Source: Streptomyces sp. 7-21
Lineage (GTDB): Bacteria > Actinomycetota > Actinomycetes > Streptomycetales > Streptomycetaceae
Assembly: GCF_016741785.1 (NCBI RefSeq)
Contig: NZ_JAERRL010000009.1
Location: 163,876-227,875 of the forward strand
Length of the DNA: 64,000 nucleotides
Direction of reading: 5' to 3'
Below are positions 35,516 to 44,288 of this stretch, piece by piece. The position numbers and the translations under genes are program-made. Below the pieces are notes generated by a model. It was not told where the DNA came from and did not search any database. It saw nothing but the letters and a program-made list of their open reading frames with translations. Each line of letters begins with the position of its first letter. Position 1 is the first letter of the stretch.

Positions 35516-36693
35516 TGCGGGATCTCCGTCCACGCGCTGCCGTTGGCGGCGCTGGCCTCGACCGCCGCCAGCACCCGCTGCACGCGCAGCCCGTCGGCGA
35601 AGGACGGCTCCGGCTGCGCGCCCTCGGCGATGGCGTTGATGAGGTCCACCGCCTGGTGGGTGAACGAGTGCTCGTAGCCGAGGATGTGGCCGGGCGGCCA
35701 CCAGCCCTCGACGTAGGGGTGGCTGGGCTCGGTGGCCAGTACCCGCCGGTACCCGGCCCGGTCGGCGTCCTCGGTGCTGTCGTAGACGTGGAGGACGTTC
35801 ATGTCTTCCAGGTCGAACGCGATGCTGCCGCGCGAGCCGTTGATCTCGATGCGCAGCGCGTTCTTGCGGCCGGAGGCGAAGCGGGTCGCCTCGAATGTCG
35901 CCAGCGCCCCGCCGCTGAGGCGGGCGAGGAAGACGGCGGCGTCGTCGACGGTGACCTCGCCGCGGCCGGTGCCGGCCGTGGCGGTGAGCCCGGACGCCGA
36001 CTCCGGCAGCGGCCGCTCGCGGACGAAGGTCTCCAGCAGGGCGCTGACGCCGGTGATGGTCTCGCCGGTGAGGAACTGCGTGAGGTCCACGATGTGCGCG
36101 CCGATGTCGCCGAGCGCGCCGGAGCCCGCCCGCTCCTTCTGGAGCCGCCAGGTCAGCGGGGCCTCGGGGTCGGTCAGCCAGTCCTGGAGGTACTGGGCGC
36201 GGACGTGCCGGATCTCGCCGACGGTGCCCTGGCTGATGAGGCGGCGGGCGAGCGCGAGGGCGGGGACGCGCCGGTAGCTGAAGCCGACCATGGCGCGCAC
36301 GCCGGAGCGGGCCGCCTTGGCCGCCGCCTCGGCCATGGCCTCGGCCTCGGCCACGGTGTTGGCCAGCGGCTTCTCACACAGCACGTGCTTGCCCGCCTCG
36401 AGCGCGGCGATGGCGATCTCGGCGTGCGTGTCGCCGGGCGTGCACACGTCCACGAGGTCGATGTCGTCCCGGGCGATGAGCTGGCGCCAGTCCGTTTCGA
36501 CGCTTTCCCACCCGAACTTGGCGGCGACGTCGGCGGCGGCCTCGCGGTTCCGGCCGCCGAGCGCCCGCAGCCGAGGCACGAGCGGGACGTCGAAGAAACC
36601 GGGCGCGTTGCGCCATCCCTGGGAGTGGGCCGCGCCCATGAACGCGTATCCCACCATGCCGATGCCGAGTTCCGGCTTGCCGTCAAGGGTCAT
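35512..36693 (-). CDS. Gfo/Idh/MocA-family oxidoreductase
   Basis: A 393-residue NAD(P)-dependent dehydrogenase. The Rossmann glycines GMVGYAFMGAAHSQG are at the N terminus and the family motif GKHVLCEKPLANT is near residue 105; the C-terminal alpha/beta domain has GDIGAHIVDLTQFLTG. These enzymes oxidise inositols, glucose and related polyols. It overlaps the inositol-phosphate-synthase-like gene by 4 bp and follows the hairpin after the binding-protein gene. Confidence 0.92.
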   Translation of the reverse strand: MTLDGKPELGIGMVGYAFMGAAHSQGWRNAPGFFDVPLVPRLRALGGRNREAAADVAAKFGWESVETDWRQLIARDDIDLVDVCTPGDTHAEIAIAALEAGKHVLCEKPLANTVAEAEAMAEAAAKAARSGVRAMVGFSYRRVPALALARRLISQGTVGEIRHVRAQYLQDWLTDPEAPLTWRLQKERAGSGALGDIGAHIVDLTQFLTGETITGVSALLETFVRERPLPESASGLTATAGTGRGEVTVDDAAVFLARLSGGALATFEATRFASGRKNALRIEINGSRGSIAFDLEDMNVLHVYDSTEDADRAGYRRVLATEPSHPYVEGWWPPGHILGYEHSFTHQAVDLINAIAEGAQPEPSFADGLRVQRVLAAVEASAANGSAWTEIPQ

Positions 36694-36750
36694 GAAAGCT
36701 GCCTTCCGTTGGGCCCGAGGGCCATGGGTGACCAGGTGCTGCCGTGGCCG

Positions 36751-36783
36751 GGTGGCCGCGCCCCGCGGCGGGGCGCGGCCACC
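36751..36783 (-). terminator. Strong hairpin between binding-protein and Gfo/Idh genes
   Basis: A perfect 14-bp stem (GGTGGCCGCGCCCC at 36751-36764, GGGGCGCGGCCACC at 36770-36783), 5-nt loop, no U tract. It is the only real gap (108 bp) in the operon. Such hairpins after binding-protein genes commonly stabilise the upstream mRNA or partly terminate, raising binding-protein levels. Confidence 0.65.
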
Positions 36784-36801
36784 GGTGTGGTCACGGCGTT
36801 C

Positions 36802-37860
36802 TCACGATTCAAATGCCTGATCGATGTACTGGTCGACGTTGTCCGCCGTGACGACGGGCGCGTCGAGCACGATCCGGCGCGGCACTTCCAGCTGGACGAG
36901 GTCGGACATGCCCTTGTCCTGGGCGAGGAGCCGGGCGAGCTTGATGCCGTCGGCTGCCTGCGTCGGCGGGTACAGGACGGTGGCCTCCATCTCGCCCTCC
37001 TGGATCCACCGCATGGCGTTGGCCGATCCGGCGCCGCCGATGAAGAAGAACTCGTCGCGCCCGGCGTTGTCGAATGCCTGCTTCACGCCAACGCCCTGGT
37101 CGTCGTCGTGGTTCCAGATGATGTCGATGTGGTCGGCGGCCTGGAGGAGGTTGGACGCCTGCGCCTCGCCGGACTCGACGGTGAAGTCGGCGGCCACGCG
37201 GTTGTCGACCTCCTGGCCGCAGTCCTCCAGGGCGTCGGCGAAGCCCTGGGAGCGTTCCTGCGTCAGCGGCAGGGAGTCGGTGCCCGCGATCTCGGCGATC
37301 ACCGGGTCCTGGAGGTCGTGCTCCTGGACCAGCTGGCAGGCGTAGCGGCCGGCGGACAGGCCCATGCCGTAGTTGTTGCCGAGGATGGTGACGCGGGCGG
37401 CGGCCGGGTCGGAGAACTCGCGGTCCACGTTGATGACGGGGATGCCCGCGTTCATCGCCCGCAGCGCCACGTCGGTGAGCTGCGCGCCGTCCACCGGCAG
37501 CAGCACGATGGCGTCCACGTCCTGGTTGATGAACGTCTCGACCTGGCTGATCTGGAGGCTGGGGTCGTTGGTCGCCTCGGCGACGCGCAGGTCGATGTCG
37601 GAGTACTGCTCGGCGGCGGCGATGGCCGAGTCGTTGACGGCGGCGAGCCAGCCGTGGTCGGCCTCCGGGCCGGACCAGCCGATCGTCACGGTCTCGCCGG
37701 GGTCGTCGTTGTTGCTGGTGGCGCCGGTGTTGCCGGACGGGGCGCTGGAGTCGTCCTCTTCCGCGTTGCTGGTGCAGCCCGCTACCAGCGTGGTGGCGAC
37801 GGCGAGAGCGGCGGCGGGAGCCAGCAGCCGGCTCAGGCGGGTACGCGCGCGACGGGGCAT
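36802..37860 (-). CDS. Sugar ABC transporter substrate-binding lipoprotein
   Basis: A 352-residue periplasmic-type binding protein of the ribose/inositol class (Peripla_BP_4). It has a lipobox LVAGC around residue 27 after a Sec-type signal. The fold shows IGWSGPEADHGWLAAVN, INQDVDAIVLLPVDG, IPVINVDREFSDP, NHDDDQGVGVKQAF and FFFIGGAGSANAM. Linker after the Cys is rich in Ser/Asn/Asp. The ATG at 37858-37860 was chosen. It follows the permease by 7 bp. Confidence 0.94.
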   Translation of the reverse strand: MPRRARTRLSRLLAPAAALAVATTLVAGCTSNAEEDDSSAPSGNTGATSNNDDPGETVTIGWSGPEADHGWLAAVNDSAIAAAEQYSDIDLRVAEATNDPSLQISQVETFINQDVDAIVLLPVDGAQLTDVALRAMNAGIPVINVDREFSDPAAARVTILGNNYGMGLSAGRYACQLVQEHDLQDPVIAEIAGTDSLPLTQERSQGFADALEDCGQEVDNRVAADFTVESGEAQASNLLQAADHIDIIWNHDDDQGVGVKQAFDNAGRDEFFFIGGAGSANAMRWIQEGEMEATVLYPPTQAADGIKLARLLAQDKGMSDLVQLEVPRRIVLDAPVVTADNVDQYIDQAFES

Positions 37861-37867
37861 GGTCACG

Positions 37868-38959
37868 TCACTCCTTTGTGAGAAGTCTCGGTCGGCGGAA
37901 GCCGCCGCCGGCGGCGACACGCTGCTGGAGCAGCACGGCGGCGATGATGATCAGGCCCTTCGCCACGGCCTGGGTGGAGGTGTCGAGGTTGTTGAGCGTG
38001 AAGACGTTGGTGAGCGTGGTGAAGATCAGCACGCCCAGTACGGTGCCGGTGATGGTGCCGCGGCCGCCGCTGAGCAGCGTGCCACCGATCACGACAGCGG
38101 CGATGGCGTCGAGTTCGTAGAGCTGGCCGTGGTTGGCGGTGCCCGTGGTGGTGCGGGCCATGAGCATCACGGCGGCGATGCCGCAGGCGAGGCCGAGCAG
38201 CATGTACAGCAGCACGGTGTGGCGCTTGACGGCGATGCCCGCGAGCCGGGCGGCGGTGGCGTTGCCGCCGACGGCGATGGTGCGGCGGCCGAAGGTGGTG
38301 CGGTTGAGCAGGATCCAGCCGCAGACGGCGACGACGGCGAAGATCCACACCAGGGTGGGGATGCCGAGGATCTCGCCGTTGACGGCGCCCTGGAAACTGT
38401 CGTTGTCGATGACCTGGGTCTTCCGGTCCGAGATCATCTCGGCCAGGCCGCGGGCGCCCGCCATCATGGCGAGCGTCATGATGAACGGCGCCATGCCGCC
38501 GTAGGCGATGAGCACCCCGTTGATGAAGCCGCACACGACGCCCACGGTCAGCGCCGTGAACACCATCACGCCCCAGCCGTAGTCCTCGGCCATGTTCTGG
38601 GTGGCGACGGTGGTGGCCCACACGGAGGCGAGCGCCACCAGGGAGCCGACCGACAGGTCGATGCCGCCGCCGATGATGACGAAGGTCATGCCGACGCTGA
38701 CGACGCCGATGACCGAGGCCAGGCGGAGGACCGTCATCAGGTTGCCCGAGTCGACGAAGCGGTCCCCGGCGGTGACGGCGCCGATCGCGCCGAGCGCGAG
38801 CAGCGCGATCACCAGGCCCAGGTTCCGCCCGCCGGAGGAGGCCAGGAACCGGCCGAGGCCGGTGCGCGGGCCGGCGTCGGCGCCGGCCGCCTCGATGCGC
38901 CCGTGTTCGTCCGCGGGCGGCGCGGCCGCGACGGACGCGGCCGGCGACTGCTCACTCAC
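37868..38959 (-). CDS. Sugar ABC transporter permease
   Basis: A 363-residue permease of the RbsC/ribose-inositol class with about ten helices. The EAA-like conserved stretch GGIDLSVGSLVALASVWA and the segment GGNATAARLAGIAVKRHTV are diagnostic. The N-terminal ~40 residues are a soluble acidic tail. It overlaps the ATPase gene by 4 bp. Confidence 0.93.
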   Translation of the reverse strand: MSEQSPAASVAAAPPADEHGRIEAAGADAGPRTGLGRFLASSGGRNLGLVIALLALGAIGAVTAGDRFVDSGNLMTVLRLASVIGVVSVGMTFVIIGGGIDLSVGSLVALASVWATTVATQNMAEDYGWGVMVFTALTVGVVCGFINGVLIAYGGMAPFIMTLAMMAGARGLAEMISDRKTQVIDNDSFQGAVNGEILGIPTLVWIFAVVAVCGWILLNRTTFGRRTIAVGGNATAARLAGIAVKRHTVLLYMLLGLACGIAAVMLMARTTTGTANHGQLYELDAIAAVVIGGTLLSGGRGTITGTVLGVLIFTTLTNVFTLNNLDTSTQAVAKGLIIIAAVLLQQRVAAGGGFRRPRLLTKE

Positions 38960-40473
38960 GCTGCGCTCCCTTCCATGACGAGATCAAGTACGCGGTGTTC
39001 GTCGATGTCCTCGGCCGGTCCCTCGTGGACGACGCGGCCCTCGCGCAGCACCAGGACCCGGTCGGCGAGCCCGAGCACCTCGGGCACCTCGCTGCTGACC
39101 ACCACGACGGCGACGCCCGAGGCCGCCAGCCGCCGGATGAGCGCGTAGATCTCGCTGCGCGCCCCCACGTCCACGCCCCGGGTCGGCTCGTCCAGCAGCA
39201 GCACCCGGCACTCACGCAGCAGCCACCGGGCCAGCAGCACTTTCTGCTGGTTGCCGCCGGAGAGGGTGCGCGCGGCGCGTTCGACGTCGGCGGGCCGCAC
39301 GTCGAGCGCCCGGGTCTCGCGCACGGCGGCCTCGCGTTCGCCGCTCCGGCGCAGGAACCCGGCGCGGGAGAAGGTGCGCAGGGTCGCGAGGCTGACGTTG
39401 CGTGCGATGGACTCGTCGAGCAGCAGGCCCTGGGTCTTGCGTTCCTCCGGGCACAGGCCGACGCCGGCGGCGACGGCGGCCCGCACCGAGCCGGGCCGCA
39501 GCCGCCGCCCCGCCACCGTGACCGTGCCGGCGGTGGCCCGGCGGGCTCCGAAGACCGTCTCGAGAATCTCGGAGCGGCCGGAGCCGACGAGGCCGGCGAG
39601 GCCGACGATCTCCCCGGCCCGCACCGTCAGGTCGACGCCGGAGAAGACGCCGCGGTGGCTGAGGCCGGAGACGTCGAGCACGACGGGCGCGCTGGCATCG
39701 GCCGGCGCCCGTTCGGGGAAGACGTACTCGATGTCCCGGCCGGTCATCAGCTGGATCAGCTCGCTGGTGGGGGTCTGGCTGGCGGGCAGCCCGGCGGCGA
39801 CGGTGCGGCCGTCCTTCAGCACGGTGACGCGGTCGCCGATCTCGCGGATCTCCTCCATCCGGTGAGAGATGTAGACCACGGCGACGCCCTGGGCGGTGAG
39901 GTCGCGGATGACGGAGAAGAGGCGGGAGACCTCCTCCTGGTCGAGCACGGCGGACGGCTCGTCCATCACGATCAGCCTGGCGTCGTGGGACAGGGCGCGC
40001 GCCATGGAGACGATCTGCTTGCCCGCGGCGGGCAGCGAGCCGACCGGGGTGGCCGGGGATATCTCGGGGTGGCCGAGCCGGGCCAGCAGCTGGGCGGCGG
40101 AACGTTTCGCCGCGCCGGGGCGCGTGAAGCCGGCGGTGGCGGGTTCGTGGCCAAGGCAGATGTTCTCCGCGACGCTCAGCCCGTCAACGAGGTCGAGCTC
40201 CTGGTAGATCGTGGCGATGCCCTGCCGCATGGCGGCGACCGGGTTGCTCAGGCGCACCCGCTCCCCCCGCCAGGTGATGGTGCCGCCGTCGGGCTGGTGG
40301 GCGCCCGCGAGCACCTTGATGAGGGTGGACTTGCCGGCGCCGTTCTGCCCGAGCAGGCAGTGCACCTCGCCGGCCTCGACGTCGAGCTCCACGCCGTCGA
40401 GCGCGCGCACCCCGGGAAAGGTCTTGACGATGCCGCGCATCGCGAGGAGGGGCTGGTCCCCCGTGGTTGTCAT
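38956..40473 (-). CDS. Sugar ABC transporter ATP-binding protein (tandem NBD)
   Basis: A 505-residue RbsA/MglA-type ATPase with two nucleotide-binding domains. First Walker A GQNGAGKSTLIKVLAG; first Walker B LIVMDEPSAV. The second half has the degenerate GLVGSGRSEILE P-loop and signature LSGGNQQKVLLARWL with VLLLDEPTRGVDV, as usual in the family. It pairs with the downstream permease and lipoprotein. Confidence 0.94.
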   Translation of the reverse strand: MTTTGDQPLLAMRGIVKTFPGVRALDGVELDVEAGEVHCLLGQNGAGKSTLIKVLAGAHQPDGGTITWRGERVRLSNPVAAMRQGIATIYQELDLVDGLSVAENICLGHEPATAGFTRPGAAKRSAAQLLARLGHPEISPATPVGSLPAAGKQIVSMARALSHDARLIVMDEPSAVLDQEEVSRLFSVIRDLTAQGVAVVYISHRMEEIREIGDRVTVLKDGRTVAAGLPASQTPTSELIQLMTGRDIEYVFPERAPADASAPVVLDVSGLSHRGVFSGVDLTVRAGEIVGLAGLVGSGRSEILETVFGARRATAGTVTVAGRRLRPGSVRAAVAAGVGLCPEERKTQGLLLDESIARNVSLATLRTFSRAGFLRRSGEREAAVRETRALDVRPADVERAARTLSGGNQQKVLLARWLLRECRVLLLDEPTRGVDVGARSEIYALIRRLAASGVAVVVVSSEVPEVLGLADRVLVLREGRVVHEGPAEDIDEHRVLDLVMEGSAA

Positions 40474-41690
40474 GCCGCGCCTCCGGACAGCTGGGAAGGA
40501 ACAGAGGTGGGGTCGGTCAGGACGGCCTCCAGCGCGGCGTGGGCGCCGCCCCGGCAGGCCGCGGTGAAGCCGAGCGTGGACAGCTCGACGCGGCAGCCGC
40601 CGCGCGCGGGCAGCACGGCCCGCCGGTCGAGTTCGGCCTCCATGGCGGGCAGCAGGAGGTCGCCGAGCACGGCGAAGTAGCCGCCCAGGGTGATGACCCG
40701 GGGGTCGAAGAGGTTGATGAGGATGGCGGCGCCGAGGCCCAGGCTGGTGCCGATGGCGTGCAGGCCGCGGAGCGTGCGGGCGTCGCTGAGGGCGGCGCGG
40801 CGGCGGATCTCCGACAGCCGGGTCCGCGGGTCGAGCGCCGGGTTGGTCAGGTCGTCGTCGGGATCGGCGACCTCGCGGAGCAGGGCGGCCGGGCCGATGG
40901 ACGTCTCCCAGCAGCCGCGCTGCCCGCAGCCGCAGCGGTGGGCGGGGTCGCCGATGGGCAGGTGGCCGATCTGGCCGCCGTAGCCCTCGGCGCCGCGCAG
41001 CAGGGTGCCGCCGGTAATGACGCCGCCGCCCAGGCAGCTGTCGCCAGTGACGTGCACCAGGTCGGGCACGCCCGCGCAGCTGCCCGCCGTGTACTCGGCC
41101 AGGGCGCCGAGCGCGGCGGCGTCGGCGGCGCGGACCGGCACGCCGGGGGCTGCGAGCCGGGCCGCGAGCCCGGCGGCGACCGGCACGTCGCGCCAGCCGA
41201 GACCCGGGGAGTGCCGGACAATCCCGGGCGCCGTCTCGACCATTCCGGGCACGGCGACGGTGATGCCCGCGACGTCCCGGCCCCGTTCCCGGGCCCGGGC
41301 GATGGCGGCGGTGACGGCGGCGGCCAGCTCGTCGAGAGTGCGCTCGGTGCCGAGCGCGGTGACGTCCAGTGCCGTCTGGGTACGCAGTACCTCCTCGCCG
41401 CGCAGGTCGAGCACGAGCACGGCGATGTGGCCGGCGGCGATCTCGGCGCCGAGGCCGCAGACCCGGCCGTCGATCTCGACGGACAGGCCGGGGCGGCCGA
41501 CGCCGCCGCGCTCCACCCGGCCCTCGCGGACCAGGCCGAGCGCGACGAGTTCGGCGACGAGGCTGGAGACGGTCGCCTTGTTCAGCCCGGTGTCGTCGGC
41601 GATGCGGGCGCGGGAGCGCGGGCCGGACTCGCGGAGGTCGCGCAGCACCATGGCGAGGTTCTGGCGCCGCAGCAGCTGCCCGTCGCTCAC
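40470..41690 (-). CDS. ROK-family transcriptional repressor (operon regulator)
   Basis: A 406-residue ROK repressor. N-terminal winged helix (RRQNLAMVLRDLRESG... ARIADDTGLNKATVSSLV) and C-terminal sugar-kinase-like ROK domain with GGGVITGGTLLRGAEGYGGQ-type glycines and zinc motif CGCGQRGCWET. It is the first gene of the 13-gene operon, overlapping the ATPase by 4 bp, and a promoter lies 67 bp upstream. By family logic it senses a sugar or phosphosugar. It may also control itself through the region around 41750-41785. Confidence 0.93.
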   Translation of the reverse strand: MSDGQLLRRQNLAMVLRDLRESGPRSRARIADDTGLNKATVSSLVAELVALGLVREGRVERGGVGRPGLSVEIDGRVCGLGAEIAAGHIAVLVLDLRGEEVLRTQTALDVTALGTERTLDELAAAVTAAIARARERGRDVAGITVAVPGMVETAPGIVRHSPGLGWRDVPVAAGLAARLAAPGVPVRAADAAALGALAEYTAGSCAGVPDLVHVTGDSCLGGGVITGGTLLRGAEGYGGQIGHLPIGDPAHRCGCGQRGCWETSIGPAALLREVADPDDDLTNPALDPRTRLSEIRRRAALSDARTLRGLHAIGTSLGLGAAILINLFDPRVITLGGYFAVLGDLLLPAMEAELDRRAVLPARGGCRVELSTLGFTAACRGGAHAALEAVLTDPTSVPSQLSGGAA

Positions 41691-41756
41691 CTGCCCTCCC
41701 TCCTCACGTCCGCCGGGGCGTGATCCGCGTCACGCACTTTCGTCTGTCGGGCCAAC

Positions 41757-41785
41757 AAACTAAGAACGGCACCAGGGCCGGTCAA
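41757..41785 (-). promoter_or_regulatory. Candidate promoter of ROK-ABC-ebo operon
   Basis: On the minus strand TTGACC (41780-41785), a 17-bp spacer and TAGTTT (41757-41762) match a vegetative promoter well. The -10 overlaps TTAGTTTGTTGG, an A/T-rich patch that could hold a repressor site. It is placed to transcribe the ROK gene and the genes after it. Confidence 0.6.
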
Positions 41786-41835
41786 GGGATCCGACAGCGG
41801 TTTTTTCGCGAGACCAGACGATTGATCGCCGAACG

Positions 41836-41868
41836 CTTGCGAAACTTTGCCCGCTAGCCTTCGAAAGT
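41836..41868. promoter_or_regulatory. Putative ROK operator copy between the two ROK genes
   Basis: This stretch holds CTTGCGAAAC and CTAGCCTTCGAAAGT. The second matches CCAGCCGTCGAAAGT upstream of the other ROK gene (43235-43249) in 12 of 15 positions, and both sites also carry a TTCGCAA/TTGCGAA element. It lies in the 325-bp gene-free region 41691-42015, together with a promoter and a terminator. Confidence 0.4.
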
Positions 41869-41928
41869 GACGCGGCGTGCCGGCTCGCTGGCGCCGCCCG
41901 CCGCCGCGGCGCTCCGGCGCATGAGAAA

Positions 41929-41970
41929 ACCGCGCGGACCAGCGCCCCCGCAGGGGCCGTTCCGCGCGGT
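41929..41970 (-). terminator. Terminator after the second ROK gene
   Basis: An outer 10-bp stem (ACCGCGCGGA 41929-41938, TCCGCGCGGT 41961-41970) encloses a smaller GCCCCC/GGGGC hairpin. It lies 45 bp after the stop of the ROK gene ending at 42016. No U tract. Confidence 0.7.
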
Positions 41971-42015
41971 CGCGTCCCGCAAGCCCGCCGGGCCCGCGGT
42001 GCTACGGCATGGCTG

Positions 42016-43209
42016 CTACGGCGTGGCGAAGATGGCGTCGCTGACCAGCGCCGCCGCGCCCACGACGCCGGCGCCGTCGCCCAGTTCGCTGAGCACGACG
42101 GGAAGGTTGCCGGTGGCCAGCGGCAGCGAGCGCCGGTAGACGACGCCCCTGATCTCCGCCAGCAGCGGGTGGCCGAGCCGCGACACCCGCCCGCCGATCA
42201 CGATCAGGCCGGGGTTGAAGAACGACACCAGACTGGCCAGCACCCAGCCCACCCGGTGCCCGCCGTCCCGCATCATCTGCACGGCGTGCGCGTCGCCCTG
42301 CGCCACCGCCGTGGACACGTCCGCCGCGCTGACCTCACCCTTCTCCGCCAGGATGGCGGCCAGCGCCGGCGACCTGCCCGACCGCGCCGCCGCCTCAGCG
42401 TCCCGGGCCAGTGCCGCGCCGCCGAAGAACGCCTCCAGGCAGCCGGTGTTGCCGCAGGCGCAGGCCGGCCCGAACTCCTCGACGCGGATGTGGCCAATGT
42501 CCCCGGCGCAGCCGTCCACGCCCCGGTACAGCTGCCCGTCCACGACGATGCCGCAGCCGATGCCGGTGCCGATCTTGACGAAGAGGAAGTCACGGGCGGT
42601 GCGCGCCACCCCCGAGTGCTGCTCGGCGAGCGCCATCAGGTTCACGTCGTTGTCCAGCAGCACCGGGCAGCCCAGCTCGCGGGAGAGCGCGTCGCGGACC
42701 GGATAGCCGTCCCAGCCGGGCATGATCGGCGGCGAAACGGGCACGCCGCTGTGGAAGTCCACCGGCCCCGGTACCCCGACACCGGCGCCCGCGGGACGCT
42801 CGACGCCCTGCTCGGCCATGACCTTGCGCGCCAGCTCCAGGGCGCGCGCCAGGACGTGCTCGGGGCCGAGCCGGACGTCCAGCGGCACGTACTCCTGGGA
42901 CAGCACGCTCAGCCGCCCGTCGGTGACGGCCACCGACAGCGAGGTCGCGCCGATCGCGATGCCGACGAAACGCAGGCTGGACGACAGGTCGACAAGCGTG
43001 GAGCGGCGGCCGCCGCGCGACGCGGCCGGCCCGGCGCGCTCGGCCAGGCCCAGCTCCGTCAGCCGCGCCACCTCACCGGCCATTGTGGTGCGGGAGACTC
43101 CGAGCCGGTCGGCCAGTTCGACCCGGGAGAGCGGGCCCTCGTCCCGCAGCAGCTTGAGAACTCGGGCCTGGGTGGCGGTTTCCGGGCGTCCGGCGAGCGT
43201 GTACGGCAT
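42016..43209 (-). CDS. ROK-family transcriptional regulator
   Basis: A 397-residue ROK protein. Helix-turn-helix LSRVELADRLGVSRTTMAGEV, ROK core with FVKIGTGIGCGIVVDG and zinc motif CACGNTGCLEA (C-x-C-x2-x2-C pattern). It is not in an operon; promoter-side inverted repeat 43226-43248 could be its own operator. It is probably a repressor of sugar genes elsewhere or of the neighbouring operon. I chose ATG 43207-43209 (MPYTLAGRPETATQARVLK). Confidence 0.9.
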   Translation of the reverse strand: MPYTLAGRPETATQARVLKLLRDEGPLSRVELADRLGVSRTTMAGEVARLTELGLAERAGPAASRGGRRSTLVDLSSSLRFVGIAIGATSLSVAVTDGRLSVLSQEYVPLDVRLGPEHVLARALELARKVMAEQGVERPAGAGVGVPGPVDFHSGVPVSPPIMPGWDGYPVRDALSRELGCPVLLDNDVNLMALAEQHSGVARTARDFLFVKIGTGIGCGIVVDGQLYRGVDGCAGDIGHIRVEEFGPACACGNTGCLEAFFGGAALARDAEAAARSGRSPALAAILAEKGEVSAADVSTAVAQGDAHAVQMMRDGGHRVGWVLASLVSFFNPGLIVIGGRVSRLGHPLLAEIRGVVYRRSLPLATGNLPVVLSELGDGAGVVGAAALVSDAIFATP

Positions 43210-43225
43210 GTGCCCATGATGCCAG

Positions 43226-43248
43226 CTTTCGCAACCAGCCGTCGAAAG
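43226..43248 (-). promoter_or_regulatory. Inverted repeat, candidate ROK operator
   Basis: CTTTCG-N11-CGAAAG, 17-39 bp upstream of the ROK start at 43209. Its half GTCGAAAGT and flank resemble the motif at 41836-41868. Position suggests autoregulation. Confidence 0.4.
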
Positions 43249-43394
43249 TAGCGCGTTTCCCGGCACGTGAGTCCGGCCACCCGGCCCCGCGGCTGGCGGG
43301 CCGGCCGGGACTGACGGCGTCGAGGCCAAGAAGCGGCCGGTGACCCCGGCGGCGCGGCCTGGCAGGCGCCCCACCGGGAAACCGGGGAGAATCC

Positions 43395-44249
43395 ATGGTG
43401 ATGGCACGAGTCCCTTCCGCCTGGCGCACGGCGGCCGCGGCCGCCGCCGTGTGCGGCTGCCTGGGCCTGACCGCCCAGCCCGCAAGCGCCGGGGACGGCC
43501 CCGCCGTGGTCGCCCACCGCGGATCCTCCGGCATGGCGCCGGAGAACACCGCGGCCGCCATCGGGCTCGCGATCGACCAGGGCGCCGACGCCGTCGAGAT
43601 CGACGTGCAGCGCACGCGCGACGGCCGCCTGGTGAGCTTCCACGACTGCACGCTGGAGCGGACCACCAACGCCGAGGAGGTCTACCCGGACCGCGACAGC
43701 TACCGCGTCTCCGACTTCACCTGGGCGCAGCTGCGGCGGCTCGACGCCGGCTCGTGGTTCCACGAGGACTACGCCGGCGAGCGGATCATCACCGTCGACG
43801 AGGTCATCTCCCGCGTGGACGGCGAGACCGGCCTGCTCGCCGAGATCAGCCCGTGCGCGCACGACGACGGCCTGGCCGCCGGCCTCGCCGCCCTGCTGCG
43901 GGACCGCCCCCGCTACCTCCGCCAGGCGCTCGCCTCCCACCAGCTGGCCGTGCAGTCCTTCAAGACGGACGACGCCAGAGCGTTCCACCGCCTGATGCCC
44001 CGCGTGCCTGTGGGCGTCCTCACCGCGGAGCGCCCCACCGGCGCCGAACTGCGGGACCTCGCCGGCTGGGCGGACCAGGTCAACCCACGGTACACGGTGA
44101 CCGACCGGGAGCTGGTGGACCGGATCCACGGACTCGGCATGGACGTCAAGGTCTGGACCGTGGACGAGCCGGACGTGATGCGCACCATGGCCGGCCTCGG
44201 CGTCGACGCCCTCATCACCGACTTCCCGCAGTCGATGATCCAGCCGTAA
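43395..44249 (+). CDS. Secreted glycerophosphodiester phosphodiesterase
   Basis: A 284-residue protein with a Sec signal peptide (residues 1-33; positive N-region, hydrophobic core, AxA-type cleavage after QPASA). The GDPD motifs are HRGSSGMAPENT with the catalytic His, EIDVQRTRDGRLVSFHD with metal Glu-Asp and the second His, and a C-terminal VKVWTVDEPDVM. It hydrolyses glycerophosphodiesters outside the cell. The gene is divergent from the ROK gene. Confidence 0.92.
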   Translation: MVMARVPSAWRTAAAAAAVCGCLGLTAQPASAGDGPAVVAHRGSSGMAPENTAAAIGLAIDQGADAVEIDVQRTRDGRLVSFHDCTLERTTNAEEVYPDRDSYRVSDFTWAQLRRLDAGSWFHEDYAGERIITVDEVISRVDGETGLLAEISPCAHDDGLAAGLAALLRDRPRYLRQALASHQLAVQSFKTDDARAFHRLMPRVPVGVLTAERPTGAELRDLAGWADQVNPRYTVTDRELVDRIHGLGMDVKVWTVDEPDVMRTMAGLGVDALITDFPQSMIQP

Positions 44250-44288
44250 CCGTCCCGGCGCGCCCGGCGGGCAGATAGCCTGCCCGGT

